From contig NZ_CP021978.1 of the NCBI RefSeq assembly GCF_004803895.1, positions 1,798,001 through 1,862,000 of the forward strand: a stretch of DNA of 64,000 nt, in the 5' to 3' direction. Shown piece by piece: positions 45,244 through 54,633 of the stretch (positions are counted from its first letter, which is position 1; every line of letters begins with the position of its first letter). This stretch comes from Streptomyces hawaiiensis. Its GTDB lineage: Bacteria; Actinomycetota; Actinomycetes; Streptomycetales; Streptomycetaceae. The notes under the pieces are model-generated. The model did not search any database. It saw only the letters and a program-made list of their open reading frames with translations, and was not told the DNA's origin. The translations under genes and the position numbers were made by a program.

Positions 45244-46827
45244 TCAGACGTCCTTGCTGAGCTCCCAGAAGCGGAACACCGTCGACGCGTCGAGGCAGTA
45301 CTCCAGGCCGTAGACGCCGTCGCGGACGACCGCGTACTGCTTGGCCTGCCACACCGGCAGGACGGGGAGTTCGTCGGCGACGATGTCCTGCAGTTCCCCG
45401 AACTCCTTGTCGGTGGCGGCCCGGTTGGTGAGGGCGGCGGTGCGCGGGATGAGCGAGCCGGTGATCGTGCTGTTGTCGTAGTTGTTGTTCAGCACGTTGC
45501 CCTTGCCGAAGAAGGGGCCCGTGAAGTTGTCGGCGTCCGGGTAGTCGGGCACCCAGCCCTTCACGTACACGCCGTACTTGCCGGCGGCGATGTCCTTCTC
45601 GTACCGGCCGAAGGGGACGGACTTGACGTCGGCGTCGAACAGGCCGCTGGCGTTGAGCTGGCCGGCGATGGCCTTCAGCTCCTGGTCCGTCGCGGGGCCG
45701 TAGCGGGAGGGGGTCGACCACAGGGTCAGCTTCACCTTGCCGGTGATGCCGTCCTCGCGCAGCGCGTCCTGGGCCTTGGACCGGGAGGGGCGGGCCCCGT
45801 AGGTGTCGAAGAAGGCCGTGTTGTGGCCCGCGATACCGGCCGGGATGATGGAGTACAGCGGGGTCGCGGTGCCCTGGTAGACGTCCTTGATGAGGGCCTC
45901 GCGGTCGAGCAGGTGGGCGATGGCCTTGCGGACGCCGAGCTTCCCGGCGACCGGGTCGTCCATGTTGAACACCAGGTGCTGTACCTCGGCGCTGCTGCCC
46001 TCGACGACCTCGACGCCACTGCCGTCGCCGGCCTTCTCGGTGTCCGAGATGTCGCCCGCGGTGAGACCGCGGTAGGCGATGTCGACGTCCCCGTCCTGGA
46101 TGGCCTGCTTCAGGGCCGTCTGGTCGCCGTCGAAGAACTTGAGCGTCACGCCGGTGTTGTTCACCTTGGCGGTGCCCTTGTAGTGCTCGTTGACGGAGAA
46201 GACCGCCTGCCCGTCGTCGAACGAGTCGAGCTGGTAGGGGCCGGAGCCGACCGCCTTGCCGTCCTTGCGGAGCCCGTCGGCGTCGTACTGGCCGTGGGCG
46301 ACGATGGAGCCGGCACCGGAGGCGATCTTGCTCGGGAAGGTGGCGTCGGCCGTGTTGAGGCGGAATACCACCGTCTTCTCGTCCGGCGTCTCGACCTTGT
46401 CCAGCATGGGGAACATGATCGCGGGCCCGTCGGGGTCGTTGATCTTCAGCATGCGGTCGAAGGAGAACTTGACGTCCTCGGAGGTGAGCTCGTCACCGTT
46501 GCTGAACTTGAGCCCGTCCTTCAGCGTGCACGTGTAGACCGTGGTCTGCGTGTCGTTGAACGCGCACCTCTCGGCGGCCTCCGGCTGCGGTTCCGTGGCG
46601 CCCTTGGGGAAGCTGAGCAGGGACTGGAAGACGTTGTTGAACAACAGCCAGGAGCCGGGGTCGTAGCCGGAGGCCGGGTCCGTGGCCAGGACGTCGTCGG
46701 ACATCCCCACCACCACGTTGGAGCCGCCCCCCGCGGCGTCTCCGCTCTCCGTGCCACAGCCGGTCAGCAGTCCGGAGGCGAGCCCCGCCACGATGGGCAG
46801 GACCGGCCACTGGTTGCGTATGTTCAC
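45244..46827 (-). CDS. ABC transporter family-5 substrate-binding lipoprotein (copy 1)
   Basis: A 527-residue exported binding protein of the peptide/nickel (SBP_bac_5) family. The signal peptide ends in the lipobox LLTGC, anchoring it on the outer face of the membrane. Family motifs include the region ALKQAIQDGDVDIAYRGLT, LGVRKAIAHLLDREALI and a C-terminal PDYPDADNFTGPFFGKGN segment. GTG 46827 is chosen because it begins the signal peptide. It follows a paralogue by 107 bp on the same strand and has no permease or ATPase genes nearby, so it must share a transporter encoded elsewhere. The ligand is probably an oligopeptide, by family only. Confidence 0.85.
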   Translation of the reverse strand: MNIRNQWPVLPIVAGLASGLLTGCGTESGDAAGGGSNVVVGMSDDVLATDPASGYDPGSWLLFNNVFQSLLSFPKGATEPQPEAAERCAFNDTQTTVYTCTLKDGLKFSNGDELTSEDVKFSFDRMLKINDPDGPAIMFPMLDKVETPDEKTVVFRLNTADATFPSKIASGAGSIVAHGQYDADGLRKDGKAVGSGPYQLDSFDDGQAVFSVNEHYKGTAKVNNTGVTLKFFDGDQTALKQAIQDGDVDIAYRGLTAGDISDTEKAGDGSGVEVVEGSSAEVQHLVFNMDDPVAGKLGVRKAIAHLLDREALIKDVYQGTATPLYSIIPAGIAGHNTAFFDTYGARPSRSKAQDALREDGITGKVKLTLWSTPSRYGPATDQELKAIAGQLNASGLFDADVKSVPFGRYEKDIAAGKYGVYVKGWVPDYPDADNFTGPFFGKGNVLNNNYDNSTITGSLIPRTAALTNRAATDKEFGELQDIVADELPVLPVWQAKQYAVVRDGVYGLEYCLDASTVFRFWELSKDV

Positions 46828-46894
46828 GTGTGTGCCTTGTCGTCGGTTCTCGAGAACTCCCGGAGCATGTCCCCGGCTCCGGGGCACGGTTCTC

Positions 46895-46918
46895 CGGGGC
46901 CGCGGTCACAGGCCCCGG
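46895..46918 (-). terminator. Possible weak hairpin between the two binding-protein genes
   Basis: An imperfect repeat (CGGGGCC / GGCCCCG, nine-base loop) between the two paralogous genes could partly end the upstream transcript. The stem is short, so I hold it only tentatively. Confidence 0.3.
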
Positions 46919-46934
46919 GGATCCAGCGGGTCCG

Positions 46935-48539
46935 TCAGCCGCTCACACCCCGCCCGAGCTCCCACAGCTGGAGCGTCGAGGCGGAGTTGAGCGCGTAGGC
47001 GGTACCCGTGATGTCGTCGCGGGCGGCGACGTACTGCTTGCCCTGCCAGAGCGGCAGCACCGGCACGTCACCGGCGACGATGTCCTGAATGTCCGTCAGG
47101 CTGGAGGCGGCGGACAGCCGGTCCGCCTCACGGCGGGACTCCGGGATCAGGGTGTTGCGGATCTGGCTGTTGTCGTACGGCGAGCCGAGCGTGTTGTCCG
47201 CGTCGAGGAACGGCGCGAGGAAGTTGTCGGCGTCCGGGAAGTCCGGGAACCAGCCCATGCCGTAGACGTCGTACTCGCCCTTCTTCTCGGCCGGGCGGAA
47301 CGTGTCCCACGGGGTGCCCTTGATGCCGACGTCGAACAGGCCGCTGGAGTTCAGCTGGTCGCGCAGGACCTCGAACTCCTTCTTGGTGGCCGGGCCGTAG
47401 TGGTCGGTCGTGTAGTGCAGCGTGAGCTTCACCGGCGTGGTGATGTTCGCCTGGTTGAGCAGGGAACGGGCCTTGGTGACGTTCGGCTCGCCGTACTTGT
47501 TGAAGAACGAGTTGGAGTGGCCGGTGACAGTGGCCGGGACCAGCGAGTACAGCGGCTCGGCCTGGGAGCCGTAGACCTTGGAGACCAGTTCGCTGCGGTT
47601 GACGACCTGGGCCATCGCCTGACGCACGGCCTTGGACTTCACCGTCGGGGCGTCGGTGTTGAAGCCCAGGTAGCGGATCTCCAGGCCGGGCATCTCGACG
47701 AGGTCGACGCCGGAGTCCGCGTCGCCCGAGAGCTCGCGGATCTGATCCGGCGACATGGTGCGGGTCATCAGGTCGATGTCGCCCTTGTCCAGCGCCTTGC
47801 CCATGGCGTCGGCGTCCTTGAAGGAGACCATGTCGACCTTGTCGTTGTTCACCTCGAGGGTCCCCTTGTAGTCGGGGTTCTTGGTGAACTCGGCCTTGAC
47901 CAGCTCGCCGTTGTCGACGTCGGCCTTGAGGGTGTACGGGCCGGAGCCCTCCAGGTCGAAGCCGTCGCGCAGCTTGTTCTTCGGGTAGTCGTCGGGGTCG
48001 ACGATGCCGGCGACCGGGGTCGACAGCTTGAACGGGAAGGTCGCGTCGGCGGTCTTGAGGTGGAAGATGACCTCGCGGTCGCCCTGCGTCTCGACGGTGT
48101 CGATGGTGGACAGCAGCGCGAACACGCCGCTGTCGGCCTTGAGGGAGCGCGCGCGGTCGATGGAGTACTTCACATCGGCCGCGGTGACAGCGTTGCCGTT
48201 GGCGAACTTCAGGCCGTCGCGCAGGGTGCAGGCGTAGCGCTCGTTGCCGGTGTCGGTGAAGCCGCATCGTTCGGCGGCCTCCGGTACCGGCTCGCCCTCG
48301 CCGCGCGGCTGGATCATCAGGGTCTGCACGGTCTGGCGCAGGATGTTCCAGGTGCCGACGTCGTAGGCGTACGCCGGGTCGAGGGGCGCGGGGGCGTCCT
48401 TCGAGGCGGTGAACCGGTCCGTGGTGCCGACGACGATCGCGCCGCTGTCGCCGCTCCCGCTGTCGGACCCGCCGCAGGCGGCGAGCACCGGCGCGAGCAG
48501 GCCGATCACGGCCGGCAGCACCAAAGTCTTGCGGTTCAT
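46935..48539 (-). CDS. ABC transporter family-5 substrate-binding lipoprotein (copy 2)
   Basis: A 534-residue paralogue of the downstream gene with the same architecture. The signal peptide MNRKTLVLPAVIGLLAPVLAACGG has lipobox LAAC. Shared motifs are VRQAMAQVVNRSELV, the DKGDIDLMTRTMSPDQIREL region and WFPDFPDADNFLAPFLDADN. ATG 48539 is chosen at the signal-peptide start although the frame is open for another 49 codons. The pair probably arose by tandem duplication. With no permease or ATPase adjacent, these are orphan receptors, possibly for peptides or peptide signals. Confidence 0.85.
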   Translation of the reverse strand: MNRKTLVLPAVIGLLAPVLAACGGSDSGSGDSGAIVVGTTDRFTASKDAPAPLDPAYAYDVGTWNILRQTVQTLMIQPRGEGEPVPEAAERCGFTDTGNERYACTLRDGLKFANGNAVTAADVKYSIDRARSLKADSGVFALLSTIDTVETQGDREVIFHLKTADATFPFKLSTPVAGIVDPDDYPKNKLRDGFDLEGSGPYTLKADVDNGELVKAEFTKNPDYKGTLEVNNDKVDMVSFKDADAMGKALDKGDIDLMTRTMSPDQIRELSGDADSGVDLVEMPGLEIRYLGFNTDAPTVKSKAVRQAMAQVVNRSELVSKVYGSQAEPLYSLVPATVTGHSNSFFNKYGEPNVTKARSLLNQANITTPVKLTLHYTTDHYGPATKKEFEVLRDQLNSSGLFDVGIKGTPWDTFRPAEKKGEYDVYGMGWFPDFPDADNFLAPFLDADNTLGSPYDNSQIRNTLIPESRREADRLSAASSLTDIQDIVAGDVPVLPLWQGKQYVAARDDITGTAYALNSASTLQLWELGRGVSG

Positions 48540-48948
48540 GCTCGAGTTTCTCCAGAGCTGTCGACTCCGTGTACCCGGCATGCAGGGGTGGCGCAGCGGA
48601 TCACGGGGGTGGGGCGATGTTCTCGCAACGAGATTAGTCCGGACCGGCAGGAGGGTTCGCAGCCACCGGAGTTGAGCACCCATCACGCTGCGGAACCGGG
48701 CGTGGACAGACCGAAAACCCGACAGCGGAAGCTTTGGTGCAGCGTTCCATCAATCGGGACACAAGGGCACGCCGACAGCCCTGCGGAGGGGTTGCGCAGC
48801 ACATGCCGGATCGGCTGTCGACCCCGGGCCGGGTGGGGAACGTCACACGCGTAAACGGGTTCGAAGGTATGGGAATTCGCACATCCGGAGGGGTTCGAAT
48901 TCGCCTTCGGAATTACCGCCCTAACGCCGCTGCACGCTGGGTGAACGG
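48540..48948. other. Gap upstream of the tandem binding-protein genes
   Basis: A 409-bp region between the HAD gene and the binding-protein copy 2. It should hold the promoter of the binding-protein pair. A repeat CGACAGCC (near 48772) / GGCTGTCG (near 48813) and a GAATTCG motif present twice near 48870-48900 are visible. I see no gene with good codon use. Confidence 0.45.
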
Positions 48949-49650
48949 CTAGCGCATTTCCGTCATCAGCCCGTGCAGAAATGTCAGGTCAACCTCTTCC
49001 AGGGAGGTGACGACCGTGCGGCGCAGGGCCGGGGCGATGGGAGCCACGGAGGGCACGGCCACGACGTGGCAGCCCGCTGCCTCGGCGGCGGCGACCCCGG
49101 TCGCGGTGTCCTCGATGACGGCGCACCGGGCCGGGTCCGCGCCGAGTCCGACGGCGGCGGCGAGGTACGGATCGGGGTGGGGCTTGGTGCGCGGCACCTC
49201 GTCACCGGCCACGGTGAGGCTGAAGTGGTGGGCGCCGAGCGACGTCAGCACCCGGTCGATGATGCGCCGGTGCGAGGCCGAGACCAGGGCGGTGGGGATC
49301 TCGTACTCGTACAGCTCGGCGAGCAGCCGTCCGGCGCCCGGCATCAGCGGCAGGGCGCGGCCGATGCGGTCTTCGAAGCCGTCGTTCAGGAGCTCGGTGA
49401 GTTCGGCGAGGGTGATGTCGGCACCGGTGGCCTCGATGAGGAAGCCCGCGCTGCGGGTCATGGGGCCGCCGACCACGACATGCCGCCAGGACTCGTCGAG
49501 CGTGTGGCCGAGGGAGGCGAAGACCTCGGCCTCGACGTCCCACCAGAAGCCCTCGGTGTCCACCAGGGTGCCGTCCATGTCGAGGAGTACCGCCTGAAGG
49601 GCGGAGTCTTCGGCCGTGCGTGTTCCGAGCGCGGGGACCGTACTGGTCAT
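48949..49650 (-). CDS. HAD-family hydrolase (phosphoglycolate/phosphomutase-like)
   Basis: A 233-residue HAD subfamily IA phosphatase. Motif I LLDMDGTLVDTEGFWW supplies the nucleophile Asp and the acid-base Asp; motif II is in TALVSASHRRI, and Lys (RTKPHPDPYLAA) and VIEDTATGVAAAEAAGCHVVAV form motifs III and IV. The cap between motifs I and II is alpha-helical. ATG 49650 has AAGGAGG upstream. It follows metH on the same strand by about 125 bp. The substrate is unknown; similar proteins act on phosphoglycolate, beta-glucose-phosphate or nucleotides. Confidence 0.85.
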   Translation of the reverse strand: MTSTVPALGTRTAEDSALQAVLLDMDGTLVDTEGFWWDVEAEVFASLGHTLDESWRHVVVGGPMTRSAGFLIEATGADITLAELTELLNDGFEDRIGRALPLMPGAGRLLAELYEYEIPTALVSASHRRIIDRVLTSLGAHHFSLTVAGDEVPRTKPHPDPYLAAAVGLGADPARCAVIEDTATGVAAAEAAGCHVVAVPSVAPIAPALRRTVVTSLEEVDLTFLHGLMTEMR

Positions 49651-49776
49651 CCACGTACCTCCTTGAGGGACGTTCAGGCCGGTTCCCACGAGGGGAACCG
49701 GCCTGCGGTGGACCGACCAGTCTACGTCGTGCGCGGTCGAAGCGCCTCTTTTGGCCCGTGTGCCCGGTGGGGCCGC

Positions 49777-52700
49777 TCAGCGGGCGTTGAAGTACTTGGC
49801 TTCCGGATGGTGGATCACGATGGCGTCCGTGGACTGCTCGGGGTGCAGCTGGAACTCCTCGGACAGCTGGACGCCGATGCGCTCCGGCTGGAGCAGGTCG
49901 GCGATCTTGGCGCGGTCCTCCAGGTTGGGGCAGGCGCCGTAACCGAGGGAGAAGCGGGCACCGCGGTACTTCAGCTCGAACATGCCCTGCATCTCGTTCG
50001 GGTCCTCGCCGGCGAAGCCGAGTTCGGAACGCACGCGCGCGTGCCAGTACTCGGCGAGCGCCTCGGCCAACTGCACGGACAGCCCGTGCAGTTCGAGGTA
50101 GTCGCGGTAGGCGTTGGCCTCGAAGAGCCGCGCGGTCTCCTCACCGATGCGCGAGCCGACGGTGACGACCTGGAGGCCGACGACGTCCGTCTCGCCGGAC
50201 TCCTCCGGCCGGAAGAAGTCGGCCAGGCACAGGCGGCGGCCCCGGCGCTGGCGCGGGAAGGTGAAGCGGGTGCGCTCGTTGCCCTGCTCGTCGAGGATGA
50301 TCAGGTCGTCGTCCTTGGAGACACACGGGAAGTAGCCGTAGACCACGGCCGCCTCCAGCATGTTCTCCGTCTGGAGCCGGTCCAGCAGGCCGCGCAGCCG
50401 GGGCCGGCCCTCGCTCTCGACGAGTTCCTCGTAGGACGGGCCCTCACCGGTGCGGGCCTGCTTGAGGCCCCACTGGCCCTTGAACAGGGCGCCCTCGTCG
50501 AGCCAGCTCGCGTACTCCTTGAGCTGGATGCCCTTGATCACGCGGGTGCCGCGGAAGGGCGGCTCGGGCACGGGGTTGTCGATGGCGACGTCGGAGCGGA
50601 CGTGCCCCTCCTCGGGGCGCTCCTCCTCGACGGCCGGGGCCGCTGCCCTGACCCGGCGCTGCTTGAGCTCGGGCAGCTTCGCGCCGGGCACGCCCCGCTT
50701 GACGCCGATGAGGGCGTCCATCAGGCGCAGGCCCTCGAAGGCGTCGCGGGCGTAGCGGACCTCGCCCTGGTAGATCTCGTGCAGGTCCTGCTCGACGTAG
50801 GCCCGGGTGAGGGCGGCGCCGCCGAGGATCACCGGGTAGCCGGAGGCCAGGCCGCGCTGGTTCAGCTCCTCCAGGTTCTCCTTCATGATCACCGTGGACT
50901 TGACCAGGAGACCGGACATGCCGATGACGTCGGCCTTGTGCTCCTCGGCGGCTTCCAGGATCGCGGAGACCGGCTGCTTGATGCCGAGGTTGACGACGTT
51001 GTAGCCGTTGTTGGACAGGATGATGTCGACGAGGTTCTTGCCGATGTCGTGCACGTCGCCGCGGACGGTGGCGAGCACGATGGTGCCCTTGCCGGCCTCG
51101 TCGGTCTTCTCCATGTGCGGTTCGAGGTGGGCGACGGCCGTCTTCATGACCTCGGCGGACTGCAGGACGAACGGCAGCTGCATCTGGCCGGAGCCGAACA
51201 GTTCGCCGACGACCTTCATGCCGTCCAGCAGGGTCTCGTTGACGATGTCGAGGGCGGGACGCTCCTGGAGGGCCTCGTCGAGGTCGGCCTCCAGGCCGTT
51301 CTTCTCGCCGTCGATGATGCGGCGCTTGAGGCGCTCGTCCAGCGGCAGGGCGGCCAGTTCCTCGGCCCTGCCGGCCTTGAGGGACTTGGCGGTGGCGCCC
51401 TCGAACAGCTGCATGAGCTTTTGCAGCGGGTCGTAGCCCTCGGCGCGGCGGTCGTGGATGAGGTCCAGCGCCGTCTGGACCTCCTCCTCGCTGAAGCGGG
51501 CGATCGGCAGGATCTTCGACGCGTGCACGATCGCGGAGTCCAGGCCCGCCTTGACGCACTCGTCGAGGAAGACGGAGTTCAGCAGGATGCGGGCGGCCGG
51601 GTTGAGGCCGAAGGAGATGTTGGACAGGCCCAGCGTGGTCTGTACCTTCGGATGGCGCCGCTTCAGCTCGCGGATGCCCTCGATGGTGGCGATGCCGTCC
51701 TTGCGGGACTCCTCCTGACCGGTGCAGATGGTGAAGGTCAGGCAGTCGACGAGGATGTCCTCCTCGTGGATGCCCCAGTTTCCGGTCAGGTCGTCGATGA
51801 GCCGTTCGGCGATCTCGACCTTCTTCTCGGCGGTGCGGGCCTGGCCCTCCTCGTCGATGGTCAGCGCGATGAGGGCGGCGCCGTGCTCCTGGGCGAGTGC
51901 GGTGACCTTGGCGAAGCGGGACTCGGGGCCGTCGCCGTCCTCGTAGTTAACCGAGTTGATCACCGCGCGGCCGCCGAGCTTCTCCAGACCGGCCCGGATG
52001 ACGTCGACCTCGGTGGAGTCCAGCACGATGGGCAGGGTGGAGGCGGTGGCGAAGCGGCCGGCCAGCTTCTCCATGTCGGCGACGCCGTCGCGGCCAACGT
52101 AGTCCACGCACAGGTCGAGCATGTGCGCGCCCTCGCGGATCTGGTCGCGGGCCATCTCCACGCAGTCGTCCCAGCGGCCGTCCAGCATGGCGTCGCGGAA
52201 CTTCTTCGAGCCGTTGGCGTTGGTGCGCTCGCCGATGGCCAGGTAGGAGGTGTCCTGCCGGAACGGCACCGACTGGTACAGGGAGGCCGCGCCCGGCTCG
52301 GGCTGCGGGCTGCGCTCGGTCGGGGCGACGTCCCGGACGCGCTCCGCCAGCAGGCGCAGGTGCTCGGGTGTGGTGCCGCAGCAGCCGCCGACCAGGGAGA
52401 GGCCGTAGTCCCGGACGAAGGTGCCCTGCGCCTCGGCCAGCTCGGGCGCGGTCAGCGGGTAGTGGGCGCCGTCCTTGGTCAGCACCGGCAGGCCCGCGTT
52501 GGGCATGCAGGACAGCGGGATGCGCGAGTGCCGGGACAGGAAGCGCAGGTGCTCGCTCATCTCGGCCGGGCCCGTGGCGCAGTTCAGGCCGATCATGTCG
52601 ATGCCGAGCGGCTCCAGCGCGGTCAGGGCCGCGCCGATCTCGGAGCCGAGCAGCATGGTGCCGGTCGTCTCGACGGTCACCGAGACGATCAGGGGTACGG

Positions 52701-53292
52701 ACAGGCCGGTGGCCTCCATGGCCCTGCGGGCGGCGATGACGGAGGCCTTGGTCTGGAGCAGGTCCTGCGTGGTCTCCACGAGCAGCGCGTCGGCGCCGCC
52801 GGCGAGCAGGCCCTCGGCGTTCTGCTGGTAGGCGTCCCGGATGGCGCCGAAGGTGGTGTGGCCGAGGGTGGGCAGCTTGGTGCCGGGTCCCATCGAGCCG
52901 AGCACCCAGCGCTGCTGTCCGGTGCTGCGGGTGAACTCGTCGGCCACCTCGCGGGCGATCCGGGCGCCGGCCTCGGACAGCTCGGTGACGCGCTCGGGGA
53001 TGTCGTACTCGCCGAGGGCGGTGAGGTTGGCGCCGAAGGTGTTGGTCTCCACGCAGTCCACACCGACGTCGAAGTATTCGGAGTGGACCGAACGGACGAT
53101 GTCCGGGCGCGTCAGGTTGAGGATCTCGTTGCAGCCCTCGAGATTCTCGAAGTCCTCGAGCGTGGGGTCCTGCGCCTGGAGCATGGTGCCCATGGCTCCG
53201 TCGGCCACGACCACGCGGGTGGCCAGGGCTTCTCGGAGCGCGGACACGCGGGTCCGGCTGTCTGCGGAAGGGGTCGGCGGCAACGAGGCCAT
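49777..53292 (-). CDS. metH: Cobalamin-dependent methionine synthase MetH
   Basis: A 1171-residue enzyme that transfers a methyl group from methyl-tetrahydrofolate to homocysteine through cobalamin. In order: homocysteine domain with the zinc ligands in GLNCATGP and GGCCGTTPEH (about residues 1-330), pterin-binding domain, cobalamin cap and B12 domain with DVHDIGKNLVDIIL (the His ligand), and a C-terminal AdoMet reactivation domain. Length is close to the E. coli enzyme (1227). ATG 53292 begins the conserved lead; the frame is open for 185 more codons without homology. I found no cobalamin riboswitch upstream. It diverges from gylR. Confidence 0.96.
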   Translation of the reverse strand: MASLPPTPSADSRTRVSALREALATRVVVADGAMGTMLQAQDPTLEDFENLEGCNEILNLTRPDIVRSVHSEYFDVGVDCVETNTFGANLTALGEYDIPERVTELSEAGARIAREVADEFTRSTGQQRWVLGSMGPGTKLPTLGHTTFGAIRDAYQQNAEGLLAGGADALLVETTQDLLQTKASVIAARRAMEATGLSVPLIVSVTVETTGTMLLGSEIGAALTALEPLGIDMIGLNCATGPAEMSEHLRFLSRHSRIPLSCMPNAGLPVLTKDGAHYPLTAPELAEAQGTFVRDYGLSLVGGCCGTTPEHLRLLAERVRDVAPTERSPQPEPGAASLYQSVPFRQDTSYLAIGERTNANGSKKFRDAMLDGRWDDCVEMARDQIREGAHMLDLCVDYVGRDGVADMEKLAGRFATASTLPIVLDSTEVDVIRAGLEKLGGRAVINSVNYEDGDGPESRFAKVTALAQEHGAALIALTIDEEGQARTAEKKVEIAERLIDDLTGNWGIHEEDILVDCLTFTICTGQEESRKDGIATIEGIRELKRRHPKVQTTLGLSNISFGLNPAARILLNSVFLDECVKAGLDSAIVHASKILPIARFSEEEVQTALDLIHDRRAEGYDPLQKLMQLFEGATAKSLKAGRAEELAALPLDERLKRRIIDGEKNGLEADLDEALQERPALDIVNETLLDGMKVVGELFGSGQMQLPFVLQSAEVMKTAVAHLEPHMEKTDEAGKGTIVLATVRGDVHDIGKNLVDIILSNNGYNVVNLGIKQPVSAILEAAEEHKADVIGMSGLLVKSTVIMKENLEELNQRGLASGYPVILGGAALTRAYVEQDLHEIYQGEVRYARDAFEGLRLMDALIGVKRGVPGAKLPELKQRRVRAAAPAVEEERPEEGHVRSDVAIDNPVPEPPFRGTRVIKGIQLKEYASWLDEGALFKGQWGLKQARTGEGPSYEELVESEGRPRLRGLLDRLQTENMLEAAVVYGYFPCVSKDDDLIILDEQGNERTRFTFPRQRRGRRLCLADFFRPEESGETDVVGLQVVTVGSRIGEETARLFEANAYRDYLELHGLSVQLAEALAEYWHARVRSELGFAGEDPNEMQGMFELKYRGARFSLGYGACPNLEDRAKIADLLQPERIGVQLSEEFQLHPEQSTDAIVIHHPEAKYFNAR

Positions 53293-53594
53293 GAAAAGGG
53301 CTCCCTCGGATGCGACGGCTGTCGGCTTTGCGGTTCCCGGACAGCCGGCGGGCATCCGGGAAGGGCGCACCGCGCCAGCGTAACCGGGAGGGGGCTCGGA
53401 TGGGCACCGCGTCCACGGGCCGGACTTCCATGGCGCCGGGACGGCCGCGGGCGACGCATCGGTCACCGGTGGCACAACAAATGGCGACCGGCCATTAGCG
53501 AGAGGTCGGCAACGACCGGTAGTGTTCGGCATTGCCGAACGAGGGCTCTGGGCCCGGCTCGTCGGCGGTCTAAGGGGACGGAGGCAGTACGGCG
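53293..53594. other. Divergent region metH-gylR
   Basis: A 302-bp region that serves metH on one side and gylR on the other. It contains three inverted repeats on the gylR side (listed separately) and is otherwise without gene. The B12-box of cobalamin riboswitches is not seen. Confidence 0.55.
53481..53540. promoter_or_regulatory. Cluster of inverted repeats upstream of gylR, probable GylR operator
   Basis: Three inverted repeats occur within 60 bp: ATGGC-gaccg-GCCAT at 53481-53495, GGTCG-gcaa-CGACC at 53504-53517 and the perfect GTTCGGCA-T-TGCCGAAC at 53524-53540, 54 bp before gylR. GylR is known to autoregulate. A half-site TTCGGCA recurs at 54477-54483 ahead of glpF, which supports the third repeat as the operator. 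Confidence 0.65.
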
Positions 53595-54368
53595 ATGGCA
53601 CGGAACATCCAGTCGCTCGAACGGGCGGCCGCGATGCTGCGGCTGCTCGCGGGCGGCGAGCGGCGGCTCGGCCTGTCGGACATCGCCTCGTCGCTGGGCC
53701 TGGCCAAGGGCACCGCCCACGGCATCCTGCGCACCCTCCAGCAGGAGGGCTTCGTGGAGCAGGACGACGCCTCCGGGCGCTACCAGCTGGGCGCGGAGCT
53801 GCTGCGCCTGGGCACCACCTACCTCGATGTGCACGAGCTGCGGGCACGCGCCCTGGTGTGGACCGACGACCTGGCCCGTTCCAGTGGCGAGAGTGTCTAC
53901 CTGGGGGTCCTGCACCAGCAGGGCGTGCTGATCGTGCACCACGTCTTCCGGCCCGACGACAGCCGGCAGGTCCTGGAGATCGGGGCCATGCAGCCGCTGC
54001 ACTCCACGGCCCTGGGCAAGGTGCTGTCCGCCTACGACCCGGTGGCGCACAGCGAGGCCCTGGAGGCCGACCGCAAGGCGTTCACCGACCGGACGGTGTG
54101 CGAGCCGGAGGGCTTCGAGCACATCCTGGACGTGACCCGCGCGCGCGGGTACGCGGCGGACGTGGAGGAGACCTGGGAGGGCGTCGCCTCGCTCGCGGCG
54201 CCCATCCACGACCGCCGGCGCATGCCGGTGGGCGCGGTCGGCATCACCGGCGCCGTGGAGCGACTGTGCCGGCCCGACGAAGAGCGAGCGCTGCGGCCCG
54301 AGCTGATCGCGGCGGTCCGGGACTGCGCCCGCGCGGTCTCCCGGGACCTGGGCGCCGGGCGGTTCTGA
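53595..54368 (+). CDS. gylR: IclR-family glycerol operon repressor GylR
   Basis: A 257-residue IclR regulator of glycerol use. The winged helix is in residues about 5-65 (LGLSDIASSLGLAKGTAHGILRTLQQEGFVEQDDASGRYQLG) and the C-terminal ligand domain follows with PLHSTALGKVLSAYDP. The sequence is very close to the S. coelicolor GylR as I recall it. GylR represses both its own gene and the downstream glycerol operon; glycerol-3-phosphate relieves repression. ATG 53595 has GGAGG upstream. Transcription proceeds into glpF 265 bp downstream. Confidence 0.92.
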   Translation: MARNIQSLERAAAMLRLLAGGERRLGLSDIASSLGLAKGTAHGILRTLQQEGFVEQDDASGRYQLGAELLRLGTTYLDVHELRARALVWTDDLARSSGESVYLGVLHQQGVLIVHHVFRPDDSRQVLEIGAMQPLHSTALGKVLSAYDPVAHSEALEADRKAFTDRTVCEPEGFEHILDVTRARGYAADVEETWEGVASLAAPIHDRRRMPVGAVGITGAVERLCRPDEERALRPELIAAVRDCARAVSRDLGAGRF

Positions 54369-54470
54369 GAGCACACCACCGGACCGGGGCGCCGTACGGC
54401 GTTCCGGTCCTCGGCATGTCCGCGCTCACCTGCGGCAAAGATCCATAAGTACGGCTCGATCAGTAACGAT

Positions 54471-54574
54471 CGTGTTTTCGGCAACAGAGCTCTTGACGTG
54501 CTCGTAACCCCGAAGCAAGACTCCCGTCCATCGGTCGACATTGTCGAACAGCTACCGGCAATACGCGCTAGAGT
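54471..54574 (+). promoter_or_regulatory. Promoter/operator region of the glycerol operon
   Basis: A GylR-like half-site TTCGGCA (54477-54483) precedes TTGACG (54493-54498), a possible -35, and TAGAGT (54569-54574), a possible -10. The spacing between them is too long for one promoter, so two start sites are likely. Promoter assignment is tentative. Confidence 0.4.
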
Positions 54575-54633
54575 GTGACAACGCCAGGCCGGTATCGCAC
54601 TTCACCCCTGGACGAAGGACAAAGGAGTCGCGG

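Noticed and set aside
53293..53480. Cobalamin or SAM riboswitch ahead of metH
   Set aside because: I looked for the B12 box and for SAM-type motifs on the minus strand and found neither; the region has only ordinary G+C-rich sequence.
48973..53931. A very long plus-strand open frame opposite metH
   Set aside because: It is the antisense shadow of metH: high G+C removes stop codons. Its product is a repetitive Val/Gly/Asp-rich chain without any domain, while metH on the minus strand has full homology.
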